In this document: in pieces, positions 1 through 6,636 of the stretch
Layout: each line of letters starts with the position of its first letter
Position numbering within the stretch: the first letter of the stretch is position 1
Origin: an uncultured bacterium
Lineage (GTDB): Bacteria; Bacteroidota; Bacteroidia; Bacteroidales; Muribaculaceae
Length of the DNA stretch: 7,063 nucleotides
NCBI GenBank assembly: GCA_946184715.1
Contig: CAMHGU010000115.1
Location: 1-7,063 of the forward strand
Direction: 5' to 3'
The notes under the pieces: generated by a model
What the model was told of the DNA's origin: nothing
Seen by the model: only the letters and a program-made list of their open reading frames with translations
The model's database searches: none
Translations under genes and position numbers: made by a program

Positions 1-2
1 TG

Positions 3-683
3 GTATATCTGCTGGGGTTGATAGCCTTGGTGATGGTGTGGCTATGGCTTCCCGATGAGCAGCTCGGGTCGGCCAATAAGCGAGGCATCCCGTTTCAGCC
101 TCGGCAGTTGCTGAAGTTTCACCCCTCGGTCATCGGTATGCTGTTGCTGATGATGATTTTCTTCATTTTCCCTACCAACTTTGCGGTTGTGGCCGGCAAC
201 CGGTTGGGAATGACGACCGAAGTGACCACTATAATTATGGTGGGGCTTGATGTGGTGGCGTTCTTTGTCGGTATGGTGTTTGGCGGTGTAATGCATCGCT
301 TTCGGCGCATTGTCAAGTACTTCGCACCGGTGTTTTTCCTGCTGGGCTATGCATCGTATCTTGTTCCCGACGTGGCAATGGTGGTGCTCGGCTCGGCGTT
401 GATAGGAGTCGCCAACGGCATAGGCGTGCCTTATCTCAACACCATTGCGAGCATCAAAGGCGGCAAGAACTCAGCCACTACGGTAATGCCTTTGCTATCG
501 GCAGCTCTTTACCTCGGGCAATTCATTTCGCCCATCATCGTGACGCCCGCATCGCGTGCGCTGTTTGGCTATGACGACTTGACCGGGCCTTACAAAGTGG
601 GCATCCTCCTTTGCGTGATATTTCTCGCCCAAGTGTATCTTACCCGCCATTTCCAAAGTTTGCCGCCCGAGCAGAAGGCTTAG
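3..683 (+). CDS. MFS transporter, C-terminal half (5'-partial)
   Basis: The reading frame is open to the left edge of the window, so the true start lies upstream; an internal TTG at 18 is not a credible start. The visible 226 residues show the end of one hydrophobic helix (about residues 1-16), a polar basic linker (17-42) resembling the central cytoplasmic loop of major facilitator proteins, and then six hydrophobic segments at roughly 43-64, 74-98, 104-121, 123-146, 159-180 and 197-214. This matches TM6 to TM12 of a 12-helix MFS permease in the inner membrane. Small basic loops (HRFRR near 98-102) and a Gly-rich helix (ALIGVANGIGVPYLN, about 132-146) also fit the family. The substrate cannot be told from this half; drug efflux or small-metabolite transport are both possible. 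The gene ends at TAG and is followed by a hairpin terminator, so it is a separate unit from the genes to its right. Confidence 0.85.
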   Translation, partial: VYLLGLIALVMVWLWLPDEQLGSANKRGIPFQPRQLLKFHPSVIGMLLLMMIFFIFPTNFAVVAGNRLGMTTEVTTIIMVGLDVVAFFVGMVFGGVMHRFRRIVKYFAPVFFLLGYASYLVPDVAMVVLGSALIGVANGIGVPYLNTIASIKGGKNSATTVMPLLSAALYLGQFISPIIVTPASRALFGYDDLTGPYKVGILLCVIFLAQVYLTRHFQSLPPEQKA

Positions 684-705
684 CCTCGTCACATCATATC
701 ATCAT

Positions 706-739
706 AAGTCCCGGTCCGCAATAGCTCGAGCCGGGACTT
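706..739 (+). terminator. Hairpin terminator after the MFS gene
   Basis: A perfect 9-bp inverted repeat, AAGTCCCGG (706-714) and CCGGGACTT (731-739), encloses a 16-nt loop. It begins 22 nt after the transporter stop codon. Only a short T run (751-755) follows, 11 nt past the stem, so it is a weaker intrinsic terminator than the one at 6565. The placement between a stop codon and a promoter supports the call. Confidence 0.6.
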
Positions 740-797
740 GTAGCATATACTTTTTGAGCGCCGGCGTTGTTAATTGATGTCAAGAGTCGCCATAGGC

Positions 798-829
798 TTT
801 GCCTGAATGGTAAATTATTACTAAATTTG
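798..829 (+). promoter_or_regulatory. Bacteroidota sigma-ABfr-type promoter for the DUF4290-murA run
   Basis: TTTG at 798-801 and TAAATTTG at 822-829 match the primary Bacteroidota promoter elements (TTTG near -33, TAnnTTTG near -7) with a 20-nt spacer, inside the usual range. Transcription would start around 834-838, giving a leader of only about 20 nt before the ATG at 857. No operator or riboswitch-like structure fits in so short a leader. This is the only convincing promoter seen ahead of the seven genes that follow. Confidence 0.7.
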
Positions 830-856
830 TAGTTTGGAAAATTATATGGATATATT

Positions 857-1456
857 ATGATAGAGTACAATACGCAATTGCAGAAGCTGATTCTCCCGGA
901 ATACGGCCGGAACGTGCAGAATATGGTAGATTACTGCCTTACGATTCCTGACCGTGACGAGCGTAACCACTGCGCCTACAGTATCGTAAACATAATGTTC
1001 AACCTGTTTCCGCCGCAACCCGAGGAGAGCGACTACGTGCATAAGCTCTGGGATCATCTGATGATAATGAGCGACTTCAAGCTCGATGTCGATGCGCCTT
1101 TCGAGCTGCCCACCGAGGCTGCGCTCGACTCTAAGCCGGAACCTATACCGTATCATCTTGAGCCGATACGCTTCCGCCACTACGGCAAGATTATCGAGAA
1201 GATGATTCTCCGCGCTGCCGAATATCCCGAAGGCGAGGAGAAAGACGCTCTTATCGCTCTGATTGCCAACCATATGAAGAAGCAGATGTTTGCCATCTCT
1301 AAAGAGGGCGTTGACGATGAGAAGATACTCAACGACCTATATCACTTCTCCCGAGGCCGTATCGACCTTCACCCCGACTCTTACAAGCTCCGCTCCTTCG
1401 TAGAGGCTCCTCAGCAGCAACAGCAACAGCAGGGCAAGAAGAAAAAGAAGAAATAA
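857..1456 (+). CDS. DUF4290 family protein with poly-Q/poly-K tail
   Basis: The 199-residue soluble protein is recognisable as DUF4290, a Bacteroidota family of unknown function, by its N-terminal block (YNTQLQKLILPEYGRNVQNM, residues 4-23) and the following DRDERNHCAYSIVNIM and HKLWDHLMIMSDFKLD segments. There is no signal peptide or membrane segment, so it is probably cytoplasmic. The family commonly sits directly upstream of murA in Bacteroidales, as here with a 25-nt gap; that points to a role tied to envelope synthesis or growth, but this is inference. The C-terminus is low complexity: seven Gln (186-192), one Gly, then six Lys (194-199). The ATG at 857 is chosen because the family's conserved block begins three residues later. 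A four-codon frame (ATG 846, stop TGA 858-860) overlaps this start. No Shine-Dalgarno is evident; the leader is A/T-rich. Confidence 0.88.
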   Translation: MIEYNTQLQKLILPEYGRNVQNMVDYCLTIPDRDERNHCAYSIVNIMFNLFPPQPEESDYVHKLWDHLMIMSDFKLDVDAPFELPTEAALDSKPEPIPYHLEPIRFRHYGKIIEKMILRAAEYPEGEEKDALIALIANHMKKQMFAISKEGVDDEKILNDLYHFSRGRIDLHPDSYKLRSFVEAPQQQQQQQGKKKKKK

Positions 1457-1481
1457 CAACCTTAAATACCGAAAAACGACT

Positions 1482-2792
1482 ATGAGTACATTTGTGGTAG
1501 AAGGCGGACATAAGCTCCACGGCGAGCTTATCCCGCAAGGCGCGAAGAACGAAGCGCTTGAAGTGATATGCGCAGTGCTTCTCACGCCCGAGAAAGTCAC
1601 TATCGAAAACATCCCCGATATCCTCGACATCAACAATCTCATATCGCTGCTCAAAGATATGGGCGTGAAGGTGACGAAGGAGGGGGTGGGGACCTACTCC
1701 TTTGAAGCGTCGAATATCGACATCAACTACTTGCAGACGCAAGAGTTCTTCCGCAAAGCGGCCTCGCTGCGCGGCTCGGTGATGATTATAGGCCCGCTCG
1801 TGGCCCGCTTTGGCTATGCCATACTGCCCAAGCCCGGCGGCGACAAGATAGGGCGCAGGCGTCTCGATACACACTTCTTAGGCATCCAGCGCCTCGGCGC
1901 CGAGTTTGCCTACGACCGCGACCGCCAGCGCTACGAGATTAAGAGCAAAGGCCTTAAGGGCACATATATGCTCCTCGATGAGGCCTCGGTGACCGGCACG
2001 GCCAATATCCTGATGGCATCGGTGCTCGCCGAGGGCGAAACCACCATCTACAACGCGGCCTGCGAGCCGTATCTGCAGCAGCTCTCCAAGATGCTCAACT
2101 CAATGGGCGCGCACATCGAGGGCGTGGGGTCCAACCTCCTGCACATCACCGGTGTAAAGGAGCTTCACGGCTGTCGCCACCGCGTGCTGCCCGATATGAT
2201 TGAGGTGGGCAGCTTTATCGGTATGGCGGCGATGACAGGCTCGGATATACGACTCAAAGACGTGTCGTTCGACGACTTGGGCATAATCCCCGAAAGCTTC
2301 CGCCGCCTCGGCATCAAGCTCGACCGCATAGGCGACGACATTCACATCCCCGCTTGCGACGGGTACGAAATCGACACCTTTATGGACGGTTCCATCCTCA
2401 CCATAGCCGACGCGCCATGGCCGGGCCTTTCGCCCGACCTCCTGAGCGTGATGCTCGTGGTAGCTACGCAAGCGCGAGGCAGTGTGCTTATCCATCAGAA
2501 GATGTTTGAGAGCCGCCTGTTCTTCGTCGATAAGCTGATAGATATGGGGGCGCAAATCATCCTCTGCGACCCGCATCGCGCTGCTATCATAGGTCTCGGC
2601 GGCCGTAACCGACTGCGCGCCACCACAATGGTATCGCCCGATATTCGCGCCGGCATCGCGATGCTCATCGCCGCAATGTCGGCCCAAGGCACCAGCCGCA
2701 TTCACAACATCGACCAGATCGACCGCGGCTATCAAGATATCGACAAGCGCCTCAACGCTATCGGTGCCAACATTATCCGCATCTCGCAATAG
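1482..2792 (+). CDS. murA: UDP-N-acetylglucosamine 1-carboxyvinyltransferase (MurA)
   Basis: MurA transfers enolpyruvate from PEP to UDP-GlcNAc, the first committed step of peptidoglycan precursor synthesis, in the cytoplasm. The 436-residue length is slightly longer than E. coli MurA (419) and complete. Visible family landmarks are Lys22-Asn23 in QGAKNEALE, the catalytic loop after GPLVARFG (104-111), Arg126 after the loop, Asp319 in the PWPGLSPD segment (general base position), Arg345 in FESRLFFVDKL, Arg389 in SPDIRAG and Arg415 in DQIDRGY. The loop reads PGGDKIG: residue 121 (codon GAC at 1842-1844) is Asp where most MurA proteins have the Cys that fosfomycin alkylates (Cys115 in E. coli). 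Asp at this place is known in active MurA of Mycobacterium, Chlamydia and Borrelia, so the enzyme should work but resist fosfomycin. It follows the DUF4290 gene by 25 A-rich nt and precedes rimM by 9 nt, suggesting co-transcription. Confidence 0.97.
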   Translation: MSTFVVEGGHKLHGELIPQGAKNEALEVICAVLLTPEKVTIENIPDILDINNLISLLKDMGVKVTKEGVGTYSFEASNIDINYLQTQEFFRKAASLRGSVMIIGPLVARFGYAILPKPGGDKIGRRRLDTHFLGIQRLGAEFAYDRDRQRYEIKSKGLKGTYMLLDEASVTGTANILMASVLAEGETTIYNAACEPYLQQLSKMLNSMGAHIEGVGSNLLHITGVKELHGCRHRVLPDMIEVGSFIGMAAMTGSDIRLKDVSFDDLGIIPESFRRLGIKLDRIGDDIHIPACDGYEIDTFMDGSILTIADAPWPGLSPDLLSVMLVVATQARGSVLIHQKMFESRLFFVDKLIDMGAQIILCDPHRAAIIGLGGRNRLRATTMVSPDIRAGIAMLIAAMSAQGTSRIHNIDQIDRGYQDIDKRLNAIGANIIRISQ

Positions 2793-2801
2793 CACTGATT
2801 G

Positions 2802-3314
2802 ATGATTCAAGCCTCTGAAATAACGTCGATAGGTCGCCTCGGAAAGCCTCACGGCATCAGCGGGGAGATCAACGCCGCGCTCGACATTGATTATGCCGAC
2901 ATCGACCAGCTGTCGTGCATCGTTCTCGACATCGACTCCATCTTTGTCCCCTTCTTTATCAGCAACGCGCGCGGGAAAGGAGCTGCCGGCGCCATTCTCA
3001 AAATCGACGGCATCGACACCGATACCGAGGCACGCCTTATGGGCGGGAAAGAGATATTCGCGCTCCGCAGCGAGATCGACGATGAGATTGACGACGACTC
3101 CGTAGAGCGATTGATAGGCTACCGAATCGTTAATGAGAACAACACCGTGGTGGGAACTGTCGATTTTATCGACGACTCCACTCCCAACCTCCTCTTCGTG
3201 CTCGACAACGGCATTATGGTCCCCGTGGCCGACCCGATGATCATCAGCATCGACCACGATACACGGCAAGTGACTATGACAATCCCCGAAGGCCTTATCG
3301 AGGCGCAACAATAA
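2802..3314 (+). CDS. rimM: 16S rRNA processing / 30S maturation factor RimM
   Basis: RimM binds ribosomal protein S19 and helps mature the head of the 30S subunit. The 170-residue protein has the two expected parts: an N-terminal RimM beta-barrel opening with IGRLGKPHGISGEI (residues 10-23), and a C-terminal PRC-barrel (about 102-165) with LIGYRIV, VGTVDFID, NLLFVLDNG, a proline in the MVPVADPMI strand, and the closing IDHDTR and PEGL motifs. The ATG at 2802 is preferred over a TTG one codon upstream. The gene starts 9 nt after the murA stop. An acidic linker (EIDDEIDDDS, 91-100) joins the domains. In many Bacteroidales murA-rimM is followed by an M23 peptidase and dxr; here, instead, come an acidic protein, an OmpA-domain protein and proS. 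That comparison is from memory. Confidence 0.93.
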   Translation: MIQASEITSIGRLGKPHGISGEINAALDIDYADIDQLSCIVLDIDSIFVPFFISNARGKGAAGAILKIDGIDTDTEARLMGGKEIFALRSEIDDEIDDDSVERLIGYRIVNENNTVVGTVDFIDDSTPNLLFVLDNGIMVPVADPMIISIDHDTRQVTMTIPEGLIEAQQ

Positions 3315-3363
3315 AATTTATACCCAAGCATTTCGTTATATAAAATAAATACCCCTAACGATT

Positions 3364-3684
3364 ATGAACGAAAATGATATGAACTTTGACGAGCAAGCGG
3401 TCGAATACATTCTTTCGCATATCGACCCCGAAATCGCCCGGCTCTACACTGACGACGATATCCTGCTCATTATCGACACTATATTCGATTATTACGACCA
3501 GAAAGGATTGCTCGACATCGACCTCTCCGACGATGCCGAGCCCGACGAGGTCGATGTTGACGACCTCGTGGCTTACGTGGAGAAACAGCTGCGCAAAGAC
3601 CGCGACAATCGCGTGGCTCCCGAGCACGTGGAGCCTATTGTCAAGGCCGAAATCGATTTCGAAATAGCAATCGACGAGGAGTGA
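3364..3684 (+). CDS. Small highly acidic conserved hypothetical protein
   Basis: I do not know a function for this 106-residue protein. By hand count it has 34 Asp/Glu against 8 Lys/Arg, so it is strongly acidic. It has no signal peptide or membrane segment and is probably cytoplasmic. The pattern NFDEQAVEYI (residues 7-16), then an Asp-rich helix with paired Tyr (DTIFDYYDQKGLLD, about 38-51), an acidic linker and a helical C-terminal part (DDLVAYVEKQLRKD, 66-79) resembles small hypothetical proteins I recall from other Bacteroidota; this is recollection, not a search. The start could be the ATG at 3364 or the in-frame ATG at 3379, as both lie just before the conserved-looking block. A 49-nt A/T-rich gap separates it from rimM, and its stop overlaps the next start (TGATG at 3682-3686), so it is probably translationally coupled to the OmpA-domain gene. 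Confidence 0.8.
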   Translation: MNENDMNFDEQAVEYILSHIDPEIARLYTDDDILLIIDTIFDYYDQKGLLDIDLSDDAEPDEVDVDDLVAYVEKQLRKDRDNRVAPEHVEPIVKAEIDFEIAIDEE

Positions 3685-4310
3685 TGCTACGCTTTGTTTA
3701 TACCATCGCAGCCGTCCTGGCGGTGTCGGTAATCGCCAATGCCAAGACCGACCCCACGGCGCTCTACGACCTCTCGATAGAGGCCAATCTCGCCCAGCCC
3801 AAATGTGGTAAGCAGGCCAAAGATATCAGCGACTTCCAGAACAAGCAAGCCAAGCTCATCAAGGAGGCGGGCTACATCACCGAGATGATGCGCAAGCGCG
3901 AGGTGATTATCGTCACTGTGCCGGCCGCCGACTTGTTTGCGCCCAACGACACCGCGCTCACCAAGGAGGGCGAGAGCAAGCTCAAGCCTTTCGTGCCTAT
4001 GCTCTCTACGGCCGACTTCTACCGGATGCTCCTCGTGATGCACACCGACAACACCGGCTCGCGCGAATACACCGACGAGCTCTCGCGCGCTCGGGTGGAG
4101 CAGATTCTCGACTACTTCGAGGACCACGCCAAGGAGACCGACTACGTAATCCCTTACGCCGTAGGCTCCGAGCGCCCCATCAAGGAGAACAACTCCGTGG
4201 AGAACCGCGCCTATAATCGCCGCCTTGAGATTTTTCTCGTGCCCGGCGAGCGTATGCTCGATGCCGCCAAGGAGGGCGCGCTCTCGTCAAAGCGGCTTGT
4301 CAATTTCTAA
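3684..4310 (+). CDS. Secreted OmpA-like peptidoglycan-binding domain protein
   Basis: The 208-residue protein begins with a type I signal peptide (MLRFVYTIAAVLAVSVIANA, residues 1-20, likely cut before Lys21). There is no lipobox Cys at the cleavage site, so it is predicted periplasmic or loosely outer-membrane associated rather than a lipoprotein. Residues about 85-187 form an OmpA C-terminal-type domain: FAPNDTALTKEGESKL, then MHTDNTGSREYTDELSRARV with Asp122 and Arg137 at the places that bind the diaminopimelate of peptidoglycan, then PIKENN and AYNRRLEIFLVPG (176-188). There is no N-terminal beta-barrel; residues 21-80 are a short polar helical region with one Cys (41). The ATG at 3684 is chosen because it shares its A with the upstream TGA stop; a GTG at 3681 is a less likely alternative. 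It probably tethers or senses the cell wall, but its partner is unknown. Confidence 0.85.
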   Translation: MLRFVYTIAAVLAVSVIANAKTDPTALYDLSIEANLAQPKCGKQAKDISDFQNKQAKLIKEAGYITEMMRKREVIIVTVPAADLFAPNDTALTKEGESKLKPFVPMLSTADFYRMLLVMHTDNTGSREYTDELSRARVEQILDYFEDHAKETDYVIPYAVGSERPIKENNSVENRAYNRRLEIFLVPGERMLDAAKEGALSSKRLVNF

Positions 4311-4355
4311 TCGCGTCACTCCGTAACACCTTGAAAATATAATACTTATCAATAA

Positions 4356-5837
4356 ATGGCAAAAGAACTTAAAGAACTGACTAAGAGAGCCGACAATTAC
4401 TCTCAATGGTACAACGACCTCGTAGTGAAGGCCGACCTCGCCGAGCAATCGGCAGTGCGCGGCTGTATGGTAATCAAACCCTATGGCTATGCAATCTGGG
4501 AAAAGATACAGCGCCAGCTCGACGATATGTTTAAGGCCACCGGCCACGTCAACGCGTATTTCCCCCTGCTAATCCCCAAGTCGTTCCTCAGCCGCGAGGC
4601 CGAGCACGTGGAGGGCTTCGCCAAGGAGTGCGCTATCGTCACTCACCATCGTCTGCGCACCAACGCCGACCATACCGGCGTGGAGGTTGACCCCGACGCC
4701 AAGCTCGAAGAGGAGCTTATCATACGCCCCACGTCTGAAACCATCATCTGGAACACATATAAGAACTGGATTCACTCTTATCGCGACCTCCCCATATTGT
4801 GCAACCAATGGGCCAACGTGATGCGCTGGGAGATGCGCACCCGTATGTTCCTTCGCACTGCCGAATTCCTCTGGCAAGAGGGCCACACCGCCCACGCCAC
4901 TCGCGAGGAGGCTCTCGAAGAGACCGTGAAGATGATCAACGTATATGCCGACTTCGCCGAGAAGTATATGGCTGTGCCGGTGATTAAAGGCGTGAAATCA
5001 GCCAACGAGCGCTTCGCCGGAGCCATCGACACCTACACCATCGAGGCTATGATGCAGGACGGCAAGGCCCTCCAGTCGGGCACTTCCCATTTCCTCGGGC
5101 AGAACTTCGCCAAGGCTTTCGATGTGCAGTTTATCAATAAGGAGAACCAGCTTGAATACGTCTGGGCCACTTCGTGGGGCGTATCTACCCGCCTTATGGG
5201 CGCGTTGATTATGACCCATAGCGACGACAATGGCCTTGTGCTGCCTCCGCGCCTTGCCCCCATTCAGGTGGTTATAGTGCCCATTTTCAAAAACGATGAG
5301 CAGCTTGCCGCCATCACCGCCAAGGTCGCTCCCATGGTGGAGAAACTCAAAGCGATGGGCATAAGCGTCAAGTACGACGACGCCGACAATAAGCGCCCGG
5401 GCTTCAAGTTTGCCGACTACGAACTCAAGGGCGTGCCCGTGCGCCTCGCCCTCGGTGCCCGCGACATCGAGAACGGCACCGTCGAGATTATGCGCCGCGA
5501 CACCCTCGAAAAGGAGACTATCGCCTTCGAAGGCATAGAGGAACATATCGAGAAGCTCCTTGTCGATATTCAGGACAACATCTTTGAGAAGGCACGCCGA
5601 TTCCGCGACTCCAAGATTATCACCGTGGATAGCTACGATGAGTTTAAGGAGAAGATAGAGGAGGGCGGCTTTATCCTCGCCCACTGGGACGGCACCACCG
5701 AGACCGAGCTGAAAATCAAAGAGGACACCAAGGCCACGCTGCGCTGCATCCCTCTCGAAGGCGACACCACTCCCGGTCGCTGTATGGTCACCGGCAAGCC
5801 GTCGGCACGCCGCGTAATCTTCGCCCGTAACTACTAA
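4356..5837 (+). CDS. proS: Prolyl-tRNA synthetase, archaeal/eukaryotic type
   Basis: ProRS charges tRNA-Pro with proline using ATP. The 493-residue protein is the short archaeal/eukaryotic-type class II enzyme: motif 1 region (about 39-75, with YFPLLIPKSF), the proline-binding RPTSETIIW loop (124-132), motif 2 RWEMRTRMFLRTAEFLWQEGHT (157-178), the SGTSHFLGQNFAKAF segment (241-255) and motif 3 ending LVLPPRLAP (294-302). The anticodon-binding domain follows (about 304-410), then a C-terminal domain closing with FARNY, the terminal Tyr typical of this type. It lacks the INS editing insertion found in the E. coli type. The C-terminal domain keeps Cys464 and Cys476, but the cysteines expected in the AHWDGTTETE and CMVTG segments are absent, so the zinc site seems lost. 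The gene starts 45 nt after the OmpA-domain gene, after an A/T-rich stretch. Confidence 0.97.
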   Translation: MAKELKELTKRADNYSQWYNDLVVKADLAEQSAVRGCMVIKPYGYAIWEKIQRQLDDMFKATGHVNAYFPLLIPKSFLSREAEHVEGFAKECAIVTHHRLRTNADHTGVEVDPDAKLEEELIIRPTSETIIWNTYKNWIHSYRDLPILCNQWANVMRWEMRTRMFLRTAEFLWQEGHTAHATREEALEETVKMINVYADFAEKYMAVPVIKGVKSANERFAGAIDTYTIEAMMQDGKALQSGTSHFLGQNFAKAFDVQFINKENQLEYVWATSWGVSTRLMGALIMTHSDDNGLVLPPRLAPIQVVIVPIFKNDEQLAAITAKVAPMVEKLKAMGISVKYDDADNKRPGFKFADYELKGVPVRLALGARDIENGTVEIMRRDTLEKETIAFEGIEEHIEKLLVDIQDNIFEKARRFRDSKIITVDSYDEFKEKIEEGGFILAHWDGTTETELKIKEDTKATLRCIPLEGDTTPGRCMVTGKPSARRVIFARNY

Positions 5838-5851
5838 TCGCACGATTCTGT

Positions 5852-6544
5852 ATGAACCGATACAAGCACATAGCCATTATGGTAGCGATGGAGAAGGAGC
5901 TAAATCTTCTGCTCCATCAGCTCGATGGCCGCAAGTCGTCGCAATTCGACAACTACACAGTCCACACCGGAGTGCTCTATGGCGTCAAAGTCACGGCGCT
6001 TAAATGCGGCATCGGCAAAGTCAATGCCACGATAGCTACGATGAGCCTGCTGCAGCACTTCCCCGACGTGGAGCTCGTGGTCAATACCGGAGTGGCCGGC
6101 GGCGCCGATACCCGGCTCGGCCCTATGGACGTGGTTTTCGGCGAGCAGATTGCCTATCACGACGTGTGGTGCGGCCCCGGCACCATCTACGGCAAAGCCG
6201 ATGGATTCCCGCTCTACTTCAACTCGTCGCTGGCCGTGCTCGACAGCATCGACTGGGTGTCAAATCCCAATTATCACCGAGGCCTGATATGCACCGGCGA
6301 GCAATTTATCAACGAGGCAAAGCAGATTACCGAAATCAAGCGTCACTTCCCCGAGGTGATGGCCGTAGATATGGAGTCGGCTGCGATAGCCCACGTATGC
6401 TATATGCGCCACAAGCCTTTCGTCAGCGTGCGTGTAATCAGCGACTCGCCCTGGGCCGGCAAGAGCAGCATCGAATACGAAGACTTCTTCACCGAAGCAC
6501 CCCACCAGACCTTCAACGTCATAAACGACATCCTCAAGGTGTGA
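5852..6544 (+). CDS. mtnN: 5'-methylthioadenosine/S-adenosylhomocysteine nucleosidase
   Basis: The enzyme cleaves adenine from methylthioadenosine and S-adenosylhomocysteine, clearing inhibitory by-products of SAM-dependent reactions in the cytoplasm. The 230-residue length is normal for the family (E. coli Pfs is 232). Visible family features are the AMEKE start block with Glu14, KCGIGKVNA (51-59), NTGVAGG (78-84), VDMESAAIAHVC (172-183) with Glu175, and VRVISD (193-198) with Asp198; these correspond to the catalytic Glu12, Glu174 and Asp197 of E. coli. The ATG at 5852 lies 14 nt after the proS stop and immediately precedes the conserved N-terminus. In some Bacteroidota, such as Porphyromonas, this gene pairs with luxS, but here a strong terminator follows and no luxS is in view. 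A futalosine hydrolase is a related alternative, but the motifs fit the MTA/SAH enzyme better. Confidence 0.94.
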   Translation: MNRYKHIAIMVAMEKELNLLLHQLDGRKSSQFDNYTVHTGVLYGVKVTALKCGIGKVNATIATMSLLQHFPDVELVVNTGVAGGADTRLGPMDVVFGEQIAYHDVWCGPGTIYGKADGFPLYFNSSLAVLDSIDWVSNPNYHRGLICTGEQFINEAKQITEIKRHFPEVMAVDMESAAIAHVCYMRHKPFVSVRVISDSPWAGKSSIEYEDFFTEAPHQTFNVINDILKV

Positions 6545-6564
6545 CATCACAACTACGATATGGC

Positions 6565-6604
6565 GAGGCCGGCATTTCAAGAGATGCCGGCCTCCGTTTT
6601 ATTT
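6565..6604 (+). terminator. Strong intrinsic terminator closing the run
   Basis: An 11-bp perfect GC-rich stem pairs GAGGCCGGCAT (6565-6575) with ATGCCGGCCTC (6584-6594). It can extend through a G-U and a U-A pair to a CAAG tetraloop (6578-6581). A T-rich tract (6597-6603, TTTTATT) follows after two bases. It lies 20 nt past the nucleosidase stop and should end the transcript begun near 836. Confidence 0.92.
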
Positions 6605-6636
6605 GCACCTCCCTGTCCTGTAGCGACACGCCCGAT

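Noticed and set aside
2100..3311. Long - strand frame (about 400 codons) opposite murA and rimM
   Set aside because: It spans two well-recognised genes on the + strand, its product has no recognisable domain, and such frames arise from codon bias in GC-rich genes.
3315..3363. Possible internal promoter before the acidic-protein gene
   Set aside because: It is A/T-rich compared with its surroundings but has no recognisable -33/-7 pair.
3676..3681. GAGGAG as a Shine-Dalgarno site for the OmpA-domain gene
   Set aside because: It is only two bases from the ATG and is explained as the Glu-Glu end of the preceding gene; Bacteroidota rarely rely on such sites.
4311..4355. Possible separate promoter for proS
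   Set aside because: The stretch is A/T-rich and contains TATAAT, but no TTTG / TAnnTTTG pair with the right spacing was found, so it is not called.
4998..5843. Long - strand frame opposite proS
   Set aside because: It is the mirror of strongly conserved proS codons, and no family features were seen.
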